DNA from: Aurantiacibacter rhizosphaerae
Lineage (GTDB): Bacteria > Pseudomonadota > Alphaproteobacteria > Sphingomonadales > Sphingomonadaceae
DNA: 64,000 nucleotides
Direction: 5' to 3'
Assembly: GCF_009807005.1 (NCBI RefSeq)
Contig: NZ_WUBR01000001.1
Location: forward strand, 558,001 to 622,000
A program made the translations under genes and the position numbers. This document shows positions 36,713-45,853 of the stretch, piece by piece; within the stretch, counting starts at the first letter, position 1; the number at the start of each line of letters is the position of its first letter. The notes beneath the pieces are model-generated. The model had not been told where the DNA came from. It worked only from the letters and a program-made list of their open reading frames with translations, and did not search any database.

Positions 36713-39700
36713 TCAGATCTCCCTAGAGGGATATTCGCGGCGTTCGGCGCGAGTCAGGTTGAGCCGGAGCATCGCTCGCCAATTCTCACGCCATCCGACA
36801 TCTTGGCCGTTCGCGCGCAGCACCAGCCGGGCAATGGCAGGAAGGACGAAGAGTGTCAGCGCGGTTGCGGTGATCAATCCGCCGATCACGACAGTGGCGA
36901 GCGGACGCTGGACTTCCGCGCCCGTGCCGGTCGCAAGGGCCATCGGCACGAAGCCGAGCGAGGCCACCAAGGCTGTCATCAGCACCGGTCGCAACCTCGC
37001 CAATGCGCCATCGGTGATCGCCTCATCGAGAGGCAGTCCCTTGTCGAGCCGCTGGCGTATCGCGGTCATCATCACGAGCCCGTTCAATACCGCGACACCC
37101 GATAGGGCGATGAAACCCACGGCGGCGGACACCGAGAACGGCATCCCCCGTAAGGCAAGCGCGAAAACCCCGCCTGCCAGTGCCATCGGGATCGCGCTGA
37201 ACACCGCCAGCGCTGGCACCCATCCGCCGAGCGCCATGAACAGGAGCAGCAACACCAGCGCGAAGCAGACCGGAACGACGAGGGCGAGCCTTGCCTGCGC
37301 GGCCTGGAGGTTCTGGTATTGCCCGCCCCATTCGATGTAGGAGGCAGCCGGCAGTTCGACGCTTTCGGAGACGCCTGCCCGGGCCTCCTCGACAAACGAC
37401 CCGAGATCGCGTTCGCGCACGTTCGCCGACACGATCACCAATCGGCGACCCTGCTCCCGGCGAACCTCGGCGAGACCATCTACCACTTGGAAATCCGCCA
37501 GCGTGCGAAGCGGGACCGTGACCCCGCTTTCGAGGACTATGGGCAGAGCGCCGAGCTGATCGAAATCGTCCCGGGTCGCATCGGCAAGCCGCACGACGAC
37601 ATCGAACCGGCGGTCACCCTCGAACACCAGCCCGGCGGGGCGGCCGCCCAGCGCGATGGCCACGGACTGCGCGACCTCCTCCACGGTCAGACCATAGCGG
37701 GCAATCGTCGGTCGATCGAAGGCGATGTCGAGCGTGGGGAAGCCGGTGACCTGCTGGACCTTGACGTCGGCAGCACCCTCGACGCCGCGAAGCACCCCGG
37801 CCACTTCTCCGGCTGACCGGGTCAGCGCCGTGAGGTCGTCTCCGTAGAGCTTGACCGCTACGTCGCCGCGAACACCCGCGATCAGCTCGTTGAAGCGCAG
37901 TTCGATGGGTTGGCTGAACTCGTAGAGGTTGCCGACCAGACCGCTGAGCGATTCCTCCATCTCGGCGACGAGTTCGTCCTTCGACAGGTCGGGATCGGGC
38001 CACTCTTCGCGCGGCTTCAGGATGACGTAGGCATCGGACGCGTTCGGCGGCATCGGATCGCTCGCGACCTCGGCCGTGCCGGTGCGCGAGAAAACCAGTT
38101 CTACTTGTGGGAAGGTCTCGAGCCTGTCCTCCACCTGTCTCTGCATGGCGAGCGAGCGTTCGAGCGAGGTCGACGGTATCCGCAGCGACTGAACCGCGAT
38201 GTCGCGTTCATCCAGCTGCGGTGTGAACTCGCTGCCGAGGAAGGTGAACACGAAAGCCGCTACGGCGAAGAGCCCGGCGCCCGCCCCGATCACCGGCCAG
38301 GGACGTGCGATGGCGCGGCGCACCGCCGGGCCATAGCGTTCCTTCGCCATCCGAACGGGCTTGACCTCCTTCTCGGTCAGCTTGCGATTGAGAAGCACCG
38401 CGATCATCGCCGGCACGAAGGTCAGGGACAGCACGAAGGCGGAGGCGAGTGCCAGCATGACCGTGATGGCCATGGGCGAGAACGTCTTGCCCTCGACCCC
38501 CGTGAAGGTGAGCAGCGGCGCATAGACCAAGAGGATGATCGCCTGGCCGTAGACGGTCGGCTTGATCATCTCCTGGGCAGCCAGCCGTGTCTCCGTCAGC
38601 CGTTCGCCGAGGCTGAGCAATCGACCTTCGCGGTGCTGCCTCGCAGCGAGCCGCGCGACGCTGTTCTCGACGATGATAACTGCGCCATCGACGATTAGGC
38701 CGAAGTCCAGTGCCCCGAGGCTCATCAGGTTGCCCGAGACACCAAGCCTGTTCATTCCCACCGCTGCCATCAGCATGGATATCGGAATGACCAATGCGGC
38801 GATGATCGCTGCCCGGATATTGCCGAGCATCAGGAACAGGACTGCGATCACCAGAAGCGCGCCCTCGACGAGGTTCTTCTCGACCGTGGCGATGGTCGCA
38901 TCGACCAGCGACGAGCGGTTGTAGACGATCTCGGCGACCACTCCGGCAGGGAGCGAGGCGCGGACTTCTTCCAGTCGCTCGGCCGAGGCGGCAGCCACGG
39001 TGCGGCTGTTCTCGCCGCTGCGCATCAGGACCGTGCCAACGACCGCTTCCTCGCCGTTGAGCGAGGCAGCGCCGGTTCTGAGGTCGCCGCCGATGCGAAC
39101 CGAGGCGACATCTCCGATCCGGATAGGAACGCCCTCGCGGGTCGCGACCACTGCCTGTTCGATGTCCTGTGTGCCCCCAAGCCGCGCATCGACGCGGACG
39201 AGCAGAGCCTCTCCTGCACGATCGACGAAGTTTGCGCCTTCGGCGAGGTTCGCCGCTTCCAGAGCATCGATCAGGGAGTCGAACGACAGACCGTAGCCGG
39301 TCAGACGAGCAGGATCGGGCTGGACCAGGAACTGCTTCTCGTAGCCACCGATCGAGTCCACGCCCGCCACCCCGTCGATGGAGCGCATGAGCGGAGCCAC
39401 CACCCAGTCCTGCACCGTGCGAAGATAGGCTGCCTTGGCGACTTCGGTGTCGAGGCGCTCGCCGCGTTCGGTGATGAAGCTCCCGTCCGCCTGCCAGCCG
39501 GTTCGACCACCCTTGGGCGCATCGCGACCTCCCGGATACTCGTATTCGATCGTATACATGAGCACTTCGCCCAGGCCCGTCGAGATCGGCCCCATCGTAG
39601 GCTCGGCGCCTTCCGGCAGGGAGGCGCCGATCGGGGCGAGCCGTTCGTTCACCTGGCTGCGTGCGAAGTAGATATCGGTGCCTTCTTCGAAGATCGCCGT

Positions 39701-40048
39701 GACCTGGCTGAAGCCGTTGCGCGAGATCGAGCGGGTCATCTCGAGCCCCTCGATCCCGGCAAGCCCGGTCTCGATGGGAAATGTCACCTGCGCCTCCACC
39801 TGCGACGGGGAGAGCGCGGGCGCGCTGGTGTTGATCTGCACCTGCGTGTTGGTGATGTCCGGCACCGCATCGATCGGCAGGCGCAAAAGGTTCATGGCGC
39901 CGTAGATCGCGGCGAAGACGGTGAGGACGATGACCGCCCAGCGGAACCGCACGGCGATGTCGAGGATGGCCCCGATCAAACCGTGGCGATGGCTGGCCGA
40001 ACCGGTGTGGTTTCCCACGTCGGGCGTGGGCCGTGTCTCAGTGACCAT
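36713..40048 (-). CDS. czcA: CzcA-like heavy-metal efflux RND transporter
   Basis: The 1111-residue inner-membrane proton-driven pump has the HME-RND motif DFGLIVDGAVIIVENSVA in TM4, which points to the divalent Zn/Cd/Co/Ni group (CzcA/CnrA-like) rather than the Cu/Ag CusA group. The N-terminal FRWAVIVLTVFAAIYGAMNL is the first span. The length is typical. It overlaps czcB by 11 bases. Confidence 0.93.
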   Translation of the reverse strand: MVTETRPTPDVGNHTGSASHRHGLIGAILDIAVRFRWAVIVLTVFAAIYGAMNLLRLPIDAVPDITNTQVQINTSAPALSPSQVEAQVTFPIETGLAGIEGLEMTRSISRNGFSQVTAIFEEGTDIYFARSQVNERLAPIGASLPEGAEPTMGPISTGLGEVLMYTIEYEYPGGRDAPKGGRTGWQADGSFITERGERLDTEVAKAAYLRTVQDWVVAPLMRSIDGVAGVDSIGGYEKQFLVQPDPARLTGYGLSFDSLIDALEAANLAEGANFVDRAGEALLVRVDARLGGTQDIEQAVVATREGVPIRIGDVASVRIGGDLRTGAASLNGEEAVVGTVLMRSGENSRTVAAASAERLEEVRASLPAGVVAEIVYNRSSLVDATIATVEKNLVEGALLVIAVLFLMLGNIRAAIIAALVIPISMLMAAVGMNRLGVSGNLMSLGALDFGLIVDGAVIIVENSVARLAARQHREGRLLSLGERLTETRLAAQEMIKPTVYGQAIILLVYAPLLTFTGVEGKTFSPMAITVMLALASAFVLSLTFVPAMIAVLLNRKLTEKEVKPVRMAKERYGPAVRRAIARPWPVIGAGAGLFAVAAFVFTFLGSEFTPQLDERDIAVQSLRIPSTSLERSLAMQRQVEDRLETFPQVELVFSRTGTAEVASDPMPPNASDAYVILKPREEWPDPDLSKDELVAEMEESLSGLVGNLYEFSQPIELRFNELIAGVRGDVAVKLYGDDLTALTRSAGEVAGVLRGVEGAADVKVQQVTGFPTLDIAFDRPTIARYGLTVEEVAQSVAIALGGRPAGLVFEGDRRFDVVVRLADATRDDFDQLGALPIVLESGVTVPLRTLADFQVVDGLAEVRREQGRRLVIVSANVRERDLGSFVEEARAGVSESVELPAASYIEWGGQYQNLQAAQARLALVVPVCFALVLLLLFMALGGWVPALAVFSAIPMALAGGVFALALRGMPFSVSAAVGFIALSGVAVLNGLVMMTAIRQRLDKGLPLDEAITDGALARLRPVLMTALVASLGFVPMALATGTGAEVQRPLATVVIGGLITATALTLFVLPAIARLVLRANGQDVGWRENWRAMLRLNLTRAERREYPSREI

Positions 40049-41198
40049 GTTCGGCGCCCTCCTTCCCGAGTTCGGCCTTGAGCAGGAAGGCGTTGGCGAC
40101 AGCGATCCGCCATCCCTCCTGGAGACCGGAGAGAATTGTCACCATGCCCGCAGACCGAGTTCCGACTTGGACCTCGCGGGCCTGGAACCCGGTCTTCGTC
40201 CGGACAAAAACGACATCGCGCCCCCCCACCACCTGGATAGCGTCCTCCGGCACCGCGATGCGGTCGCGGTCGATCTCACCCGAAGGTCTGATCCGCGCCT
40301 GGAGAAACGCGCCCGGCTGAAGGCCAGGAATACCGCGCGACAACGACAGGACCGCAGTGGCACTGCGGCTTTCCGGATCGAGAGAAGGCGTGACCGAACG
40401 CACCCGGGCGCCAATTTCGCGGCCATCGCCGACGACCAGCACGGCCTCGTCACCAGGCTGGATGCGGGAGGCTTCAGCGGAAGGGAGCGCCACCTCGATC
40501 TGAAGCCCGTTCGGATCGACCACGCTGTAAAGCTCCTCGCCGGCGTTCACGAAGGCTCCGAGCACAATGGGTGCCGCGGTGATTCTGCCGGCCAGAGGAG
40601 AGGTGACTGCCAGCGATCGCCCATCACCGCTGACACCGGCTGCTGCTACTGCCGCCTGCGCCCGTTGCAATTCCGAACGCGCTACGCTGAGATTGGCCTG
40701 CGCGGCTTCCAGGTCCTGGCGGGCGGTGACGTTTGCTTCGAACAACCGCCGTTCGCGTTCGTAGGCGGCCGACAGCTCGCCCACCCGCGCACGCGCGGCA
40801 CTGAGCTGCGAGGCGAGAGCCGCAGCGTCCGCGCTTTCGATGCGGGCGACGGTCTCGCCGCGTGCAACATAGTCGCCCAGCGTCTTTCCCACCGAGCGAA
40901 CGACGCCAGAAGCACGGGCGTCGATCCGCGCGGAAGCGGTGGGGCTTGCAGCGACAGTCGCCGGGAAGACGAGCTCGACAGCGGCGCCAGACCGCACGGC
41001 GGTCAGCTGTATCCCGGCCTCGCTGATCTGCTCCTCGCTCAGCGTGACCACCCCCTCGGGTGTCTCAGCCTCCACTTCCTCCTGCGCATGGTCGTCGACT
41101 TTGGCGGTCGGCCAGAAGATCAGCGTCAGCGCGCCGATCGCGATTACGATACCGACGAGGATCGCCAGATTTCTGCGTGTCATGGATGTATCTTTCAT
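40038..41198 (-). CDS. czcB: CzcB-like periplasmic adaptor of the RND efflux system
   Basis: The 386-residue membrane-fusion protein has an N-terminal anchor (LAILVGIVIAIGALTLIFW), a lipoyl/barrel region (ASGVVRSVGKTLGDYVARGE), and a coiled-coil hairpin (VGELSAAYERERRLFEANVT). It links CzcA with the CzcC outer-membrane channel. A second ATG at 41183 is an alternative start. It overlaps czcC by ATGA. Confidence 0.92.
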   Translation of the reverse strand: MKDTSMTRRNLAILVGIVIAIGALTLIFWPTAKVDDHAQEEVEAETPEGVVTLSEEQISEAGIQLTAVRSGAAVELVFPATVAASPTASARIDARASGVVRSVGKTLGDYVARGETVARIESADAAALASQLSAARARVGELSAAYERERRLFEANVTARQDLEAAQANLSVARSELQRAQAAVAAAGVSGDGRSLAVTSPLAGRITAAPIVLGAFVNAGEELYSVVDPNGLQIEVALPSAEASRIQPGDEAVLVVGDGREIGARVRSVTPSLDPESRSATAVLSLSRGIPGLQPGAFLQARIRPSGEIDRDRIAVPEDAIQVVGGRDVVFVRTKTGFQAREVQVGTRSAGMVTILSGLQEGWRIAVANAFLLKAELGKEGAEHGH

Positions 41199-42448
41199 TG
41201 TGCGGCCAGCCCGATCAGTTCGGCTGCGGCCAGCCCCCTCTGTTCGCGGGCTGCGATAAGCGCCTCGCGGATCGTGTCGCGCGCCTCGGCGGCAGCTAGA
41301 ACTTCGATCAGGGGGAAACGTCCGTTGCGATATCCGATGCTCACGAGGCGTAGCGCCTCCTCCGCCTGCGGGAGCGATGTCCGCGACAGGGTCTCGACGC
41401 GCGCTTCGGCACCAAGATACCTCGCCCGGGCGGTGGCGACCGTCTGCTCGTAGTCCGCGAGGGCTACGGCTTCGCGAGCGTTCGCTGCCCGCAACCGAGC
41501 CTCGGCAGCCGCAACGTTACCCTGGTTGCGATCCCGAAAGGGAAGCGGGATCGAAACACCGACGAGGAAGGCGTTATCGCCGCTTTCCCCGAAGCGCCGC
41601 ACGCCCGCGGAGACTGTCGGATCGGGAATACGCAGACTTCGCTGCCGCTCGATTTCCGCCGCAGCAGCCGTGCTCTCGGCACGCGCAACCCTGTAGGTCA
41701 GGCTATCGGCCGCCCCGGCCATGAGGGAAGCGGGCGGGAGGATATCCGGAAAATCCGCCGGAACGAAGGGCGCTTCACTGCCCGCCCATAGAGCGGCAAG
41801 CGCAATCCGGGCCGACAGGCTCTCCGCCTCGGCCTCGACGAGATGCGCGCGCGCTTCGGCGAGGGCTGCATCCGCTCTCAGCGCGCGCAGAGGCGGCTCG
41901 CGGCCGACCTCCACAAGGACACCGGCGATGCGCGCCAGTTCTTCATTGCGCGCGACCACATCCTGCGCAAGTTCGACCCGGGCAGCAGCGGCAGCAGCCC
42001 TGAGGTATCGTTCGCGCACTAATTGTCCGAGTTCCACCGTGGTCAGATCGGCCCTGAGGGCTGCGAGTTCCGCCTGGGCTTCAGCCGCACCGACACGGGC
42101 GGAACGTTTGCCGCCGAGTTCGAGACGCTGGCCTACAGAGAGGGTATACTCGGTCGCCTGAAGGCCGGAAAAAGCCCCGCTGCCAGCGAGGTTCTCGACC
42201 TCGAAGGACACTTCGGGATTAGGCCGGAGACGGGCCTGATCGACAAGCGCCGCTGCCGCCTCGGATTCCGCGCGGGGTCCCACGAGGCGAGGGTTGGTGG
42301 CGGGGGTATCGGTCTCAATGGCAACCCCGCTGAGCTCGAGGGCGTCGTCGAGCGTGACGACACGCTGGGCCTGCGCGCTGGCAGATCCCGTGGACAGGGC
42401 GAGTATCAGTCCCCAGACGGGGACTGCTCGCCACGATATGGCGGACAT
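41195..42448 (-). CDS. czcC: CzcC-like outer-membrane efflux channel (TolC family)
   Basis: The 417-residue TolC-like protein starts with a signal peptide (VWGLILALSTGSASA) and contains the repeated helical pattern of outer-membrane efflux proteins (PNPEVSFEVENLAGSG and PLPFRDRNQGNVAAAEARLR). It completes the CzcCBA tripartite pump. It heads the czcCBA-ATPase block, 65 bases after the His-rich small gene. Confidence 0.9.
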   Translation of the reverse strand: MSAISWRAVPVWGLILALSTGSASAQAQRVVTLDDALELSGVAIETDTPATNPRLVGPRAESEAAAALVDQARLRPNPEVSFEVENLAGSGAFSGLQATEYTLSVGQRLELGGKRSARVGAAEAQAELAALRADLTTVELGQLVRERYLRAAAAAARVELAQDVVARNEELARIAGVLVEVGREPPLRALRADAALAEARAHLVEAEAESLSARIALAALWAGSEAPFVPADFPDILPPASLMAGAADSLTYRVARAESTAAAAEIERQRSLRIPDPTVSAGVRRFGESGDNAFLVGVSIPLPFRDRNQGNVAAAEARLRAANAREAVALADYEQTVATARARYLGAEARVETLSRTSLPQAEEALRLVSIGYRNGRFPLIEVLAAAEARDTIREALIAAREQRGLAAAELIGLAAQ

Positions 42449-42513
42449 GAATGACTATTCCTCTGCTGACGTTCAGTTCGGCGTCGGATCACTGGTCCGA
42501 CGCGCGGCGAACG

Positions 42514-42852
42514 TCAGGCTCGAGGAGGGGGTGTGGCCAGTTCTGCCAGGCCAGAAGCGGACCAGGGTTGGTCGGCCGCCCGGAGCACCGCTACAACCTT
42601 GCCGAGCACAGCAGGTTTTGACGATTGGCCCACGGCCTGCGACGCGTGATGGCAATGGCCATGCGCACAGGTACCGTGCTTCTCCGGACCCGTGTCGTCA
42701 TTGCCCGGCTCGTCATGCTGCTCAAGCTGAGATGCGACCGGAGTCTCTCCCGCGCATTCGGCCGCTTCCGCCACCGGAGTCCACAGGACACCGAATGCGG
42801 TGCACAGCGTGATCAGCTGCAGCAAGAAGGAGCGGGCGAAGAGCCGGGTCAT
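42514..42852 (-). CDS. Small exported His/Cys-rich protein upstream of czcC
   Basis: The 112-residue protein has an N-terminal signal peptide (LQLITLCTAFGVLWTPVAEA) and a metal-binding-looking patch KHGTCAHGHCHHASQ. It is the first gene of the czc operon. Position and pattern recall the small CzcI-type proteins of czc loci, but I cannot assign the family with certainty. A periplasmic metal binder or sensor is the likely role. Confidence 0.65.
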   Translation of the reverse strand: MTRLFARSFLLQLITLCTAFGVLWTPVAEAAECAGETPVASQLEQHDEPGNDDTGPEKHGTCAHGHCHHASQAVGQSSKPAVLGKVVAVLRAADQPWSASGLAELATPPPRA

Positions 42853-42955
42853 CGCGTGTCCGATACCAGCGCGAACTCCACTACGGAAGAACTATTTTGA
42901 ACGAGGAAATGTGATGTCATCACAAAGCGATAGTCCTCTCTAGCGCGTTTCTTTT
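42853..42955. promoter_or_regulatory. czc operon upstream region with a 15-bp palindrome
   Basis: TGTGATG-T-CATCACA at 42910-42924 is a perfect 7-bp-arm dyad about 60 bases before the start of the His-rich gene. It is a candidate operator for the czc operon; the binding protein is unknown. It resembles a CRP half-site pair but has a 5-base rather than 6-base spacer. Confidence 0.45.
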
Positions 42956-43330
42956 TCACCCATCATTTCGATTTGTTGGTAGACCTAGCACACGTCTGAT
43001 CTCCGGCTCTATTTCCATCCGGGTGAAAGCACTGACATTGGAACGGCCGGTGTTTCCGACCGGCAGCTTTCCTGTAGCGTTACCCAGGGGAGCGAGCGCA
43101 AGCCTGAACATCTGACCGCAGACCTCCCGCCAGTCTCCTACTCTCCAGGCAAGCCGCAGCATGCGCAAATGCGCGACGCAGTGCGGTCCGAAACGGTCTT
43201 GAGCGACCACGTGGGCGCGCTCGAGATGGTGCCAGGCTTCCTCGAAATTCTGCTCCTTCGCGGCCTTCGCTGCGCGTCGGTATTCTTCTGCGAGGAATGC
43301 ATTCCTGCTGCTGATAGTATTGCTATTCAT
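42956..43330 (-). CDS. DUF3703 protein
   Basis: The 124-residue helical protein carries the DUF3703 pattern (FEEAWHHLERAHVVAQDRFGPHCVAHLRML, then GDWREVCGQMFRLAL and NTGRSNVSAF). DUF3703 proteins are regularly found beside metal-efflux genes but have no proven function; His and Cys residues in helical hairpins suggest metal binding. The start at 43330 overlaps the CDF transporter stop by 8 bases. Confidence 0.8.
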   Translation of the reverse strand: MNSNTISSRNAFLAEEYRRAAKAAKEQNFEEAWHHLERAHVVAQDRFGPHCVAHLRMLRLAWRVGDWREVCGQMFRLALAPLGNATGKLPVGNTGRSNVSAFTRMEIEPEIRRVLGLPTNRNDG

Positions 43331-43943
43331 GGGCCAGCTCCCGCCGCGCCTGCCCGAATACCTCGATGCTTCCCCAGAACGCCAGTCCGGCCATGATCGA
43401 GGCGACCAGCAGGTCGGGCCATGCCTGACCCGTTCCGAAAACGCCGAGAGCGGCCCCGAGAACCGCGATGTTCCCGATGGCGTCGTTGCGCGAGCAAATC
43501 CAGACCGACCGCATGTTCGCATCGCCCTCGCGGAAGCGGAAAAGCATAAGTGCGACGATTACGTTGGTCGCCAACGCCAGCGTGCCGACTATTCCCATCG
43601 TCGAAGGCTCCGGATCGGCACCTGCTATGAGGCCATAGATGGCGTAGCCGATCACCCAGATACCGAAGGCGAGCATGGTTGCTGCCTTTATCAGAGCAGC
43701 TTTCGCCCGCCATGCGAGCGCCATCCCGGCAACGCCCAGGCTGATCGCATAGTTCGCTGCATCGCCGAAGAAATCGAGCGCGTCGGCCTGAAGGGAGCGG
43801 GAATCGGCAGCGATACCCGTTACCATTTCGACTGTGAACATGGCTGCGTTCGCGATGAGCGCGATCCAAAGGGCGCGGCGCCAGCGCGGCTCATTGTGCG
43901 CAGCGGTATCGGGTTCCGGTGTCTGGCAGCAGGACTTGGCCAT
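43323..43943 (-). CDS. CDF-family cation efflux transporter with a CxxxD site
   Basis: The 206-residue protein has about six membrane spans and no C-terminal cytoplasmic domain. The TM2 metal site keeps DFFGD (DxxxD), but the TM5 position reads CSRND, so the usual His of HxxxD is Cys. The N-terminus is Cys-rich (AKSCCQTPEPD). The start at 43943 is chosen because it lies just after the MerR-type promoter; an ATG at 43985 would be inside it. It is probably an inner-membrane metal exporter controlled by the divergent CadR-like regulator. Confidence 0.82.
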   Translation of the reverse strand: MAKSCCQTPEPDTAAHNEPRWRRALWIALIANAAMFTVEMVTGIAADSRSLQADALDFFGDAANYAISLGVAGMALAWRAKAALIKAATMLAFGIWVIGYAIYGLIAGADPEPSTMGIVGTLALATNVIVALMLFRFREGDANMRSVWICSRNDAIGNIAVLGAALGVFGTGQAWPDLLVASIMAGLAFWGSIEVFGQARRELAHE

Positions 43944-43983
43944 GCGGCTCTCCTTGCAACATTCGAGTCGCAAGCACATATGC

Positions 43984-44004
43984 ACCTTGTAGCAACTACA
44001 AGGT
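43984..44004. promoter_or_regulatory. MerR-type operator/promoter of the CDF gene
   Basis: ACCTTGTAG and CTACAAGGT form a perfect 9-bp dyad with a 3-base centre (CAA). Read on the minus strand, TTGACC lies just before it and CATATG just after it, with a 19-base spacer between them. This is the over-long spacing typical of MerR-activated promoters. It serves the CDF transporter and probably autoregulates the divergent regulator. Confidence 0.85.
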
Positions 44005-44010
44005 CAAGCG

Positions 44011-44406
44011 ATGCGTATCGGAGAACTCGCCAAAGCCACCGGCACCAAGGCGGAAACCATCCGCTATTATGAGCGTGAAGGTGTTCTGCCCGTCGCCGAC
44101 AGGACTGATAGTAACTACCGTGATTATTCCGACAGCCATTTGGCTACCCTGACTTTCGTGCGTAGGGCTAGAGGCTTGGGATTCAACATGGTGCAAGTGA
44201 AAGAATTGCTCATGCTTTCCGATCACGACGACAAGCCCTGCGAAGATGTTGATCAAATCGTGCGGGATCATCTCGAGGATGTCGAACGCAAGATCTTAGA
44301 TTTGCAGTCACTCCATGGCGAGCTTGGGCAGCTTCTTCATTCCTGCCGTTCGGACAGGGTAGGCGAGTGTCGCATTCTCGAAAGCCTCGCGCGCCCCATG
44401 CGTTGA
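44011..44406 (+). CDS. cadR: MerR-family heavy-metal regulator, CadR/PbrR-like
   Basis: The 131-residue protein has the MerR HTH (MRIGELAKATGTKAETIRYYEREGVLP), the dimerisation helix, and three cysteines C77, C112 and C120 with spacing like CadR (which has 77, 112, 119). These would bind Cd/Pb/Zn. It diverges from the CDF gene across a perfect MerR operator. The symbol is a best guess; PbrR or ZntR-like subtypes are possible. Confidence 0.85.
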   Translation: MRIGELAKATGTKAETIRYYEREGVLPVADRTDSNYRDYSDSHLATLTFVRRARGLGFNMVQVKELLMLSDHDDKPCEDVDQIVRDHLEDVERKILDLQSLHGELGQLLHSCRSDRVGECRILESLARPMR

Positions 44407-44632
44407 CAATGACTGGCGGAGGGTCGGCTTTGGACGTCATTGGATGCAGTCTCAGAAGACCGAAATGAGGTGCAAGGCGTACATTGATCCCGCCCTGACT
44501 TCAGTAGCCGCAGAACCAATGTTGAGTCCCAAAAAAGCTACGTGATCATCCAAATAGGATGTTCATTAGCTGTCCTAAATTGAACACATCAAAAATGAAG
44601 GCCCGCCATTCGCCCACACTAAGCGGCGGTGT
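44407..44632. other. Gap between merR and copB
   Basis: No gene is seen in these 226 bases. TTGAACAC at 44580 and GTGTTCAA at 44629 form an 8-bp inverted repeat enclosing CCGCC/GGCGG arms and, on the minus strand, TTCATTTTT. It may act as a weak terminator for copAB. Confidence 0.35.
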
Positions 44633-45853
44633 TCAAAACCAGAATCGGACGCCCACAACGTAGTTGGTCACGCTCGGATCCTCGCCCGCAATGCGGGCAT
44701 AGTCGGCGCTTTGGCCCACCTTCCATTCCTGTTCAACGCCGACATAGGGCGCGAATTCACGCGCGAATTCGTAGCGCAGCCGCAGTCCGAGTTCGACCGA
44801 TTCGAGACCTGCTCCGACACCCAGTTCGGGAATGTCCTGCGCTGACAGGTTCACTTCGGCGCGCGGTTGCAGGATCAGGCGCTGGGTAATGCGCTGGTCT
44901 AGTTCGGCTTCCACACGTGCCGTCAGATCGCCTTTGGTGGACAGGAACGCGGCCGCGTCGATCTCGAACATATAAGGTGCAAGTCCCTGCACGCCGATGA
45001 CGGCATGGGTGCGTTCGGGACCGGTCAGGTCCTGTCGAACACCAGCCTGCAGGTCCCACCAAGGACCGATCGCGTGGCTCCAAAGGCCTTGGATTTCGGC
45101 GGACTCGGGCTTCTCTCCGAAGGTACCTTCGCCCTCGCTCTTGAACCAGAATTTGTCGAGGTCGCCGCCGTAATAGCCTTGCACGTCCCACAAGTAACCA
45201 TCGCCACCTTCCCGTGCGCGATACTCAGCCCGATCGCCCTGGAACCAGAACACGTTCATCCCGCCGTTCTCGGCGCGCAGAGCATCGCGCGAGGCGCGCA
45301 TCGCTTCGGCGCCCCAGATCGCGTCGGCGGCGCGGGGCGGTCCCGATCCCGCCGCTGCCGGAGGCGGTCCTTGTGGGATGGGTGTCATGTCCATCGTGCC
45401 ATGGTCCATGGCTCCGTGGTCCATGTCTCCATGGTCCATCGTCTGATGGTCCATCGGCGCTTGGCCGGACGATTGCATCCCTTCATGGCCCATCGCCGCG
45501 TGGTCCATGCTTTCCATATTGGAATGTTCCATCGCCGGCATCTCGCTATGATCCATCGCCGAATGGTCCATGGCGGAATGGTCCATTCCTTCCATTTGAG
45601 CGTGGTCCATCTGCGAATGATCCATGCCAGAATGGCCCTCGTGCCGATCGGCGGAGACTGGTTCCCCCGGTGGCGTGGCAGGCTCACAAGCCCCCTCGGG
45701 CACCGGATGGCCCATGGCGCGATGGCGTGCGGCTTCCTGTTCGCATTCGGTCTGGGCTGGCGATTGCGCGCTAGGCAGCGCGTGACCTGAATGGTCCTGT
45801 GCGATAGCGGGAGTTGCGGCGCTCGCGAGGAGCATGGCGACGACCAGGCGCAT
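44633..45853 (-). CDS. copB: CopB/PcoB-like copper-resistance outer-membrane protein
   Basis: The 406-residue protein has a signal peptide (LVVAMLLASAATPAIA), a long Met/His/Asp repeat region (MDHSAMDHSAMDHSEM and similar, about residues 75-155) that should bind copper, and a C-terminal beta-barrel CopB domain ending in a terminal Phe (VGVRFWF). It works with CopA in periplasmic copper tolerance and overlaps copA by TGATG. Confidence 0.93.
   Translation of the reverse strand: MRLVVAMLLASAATPAIAQDHSGHALPSAQSPAQTECEQEAARHRAMGHPVPEGACEPATPPGEPVSADRHEGHSGMDHSQMDHAQMEGMDHSAMDHSAMDHSEMPAMEHSNMESMDHAAMGHEGMQSSGQAPMDHQTMDHGDMDHGAMDHGTMDMTPIPQGPPPAAAGSGPPRAADAIWGAEAMRASRDALRAENGGMNVFWFQGDRAEYRAREGGDGYLWDVQGYYGGDLDKFWFKSEGEGTFGEKPESAEIQGLWSHAIGPWWDLQAGVRQDLTGPERTHAVIGVQGLAPYMFEIDAAAFLSTKGDLTARVEAELDQRITQRLILQPRAEVNLSAQDIPELGVGAGLESVELGLRLRYEFAREFAPYVGVEQEWKVGQSADYARIAGEDPSVTNYVVGVRFWF
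45388..45627. repeat. Degenerate MDH-type coding repeats in copB
   Basis: The segment encodes more than ten copies of MDH-x-x-M/MxH-like units, seen in DNA as recurrent ATGGTCCAT on the plus strand. It is a protein-level copper-binding repeat, not a CRISPR or transposon repeat. Confidence 0.8.

Noticed and set aside
36713-40048. CusA (Cu/Ag) identity for the RND pump
   Set aside because: The TM4 motif DFGLIVDGAVIIVEN fits the divalent-metal CzcA group. Cu/Ag pumps have a different pattern, and the neighbours are a PIB-4 ATPase and a CzcC-like channel.
45388-45627. Regular short DNA repeats that might suggest a CRISPR array
   Set aside because: They are in frame within copB and encode MDH-type copper-binding units. 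There are no constant repeats with unique spacers.
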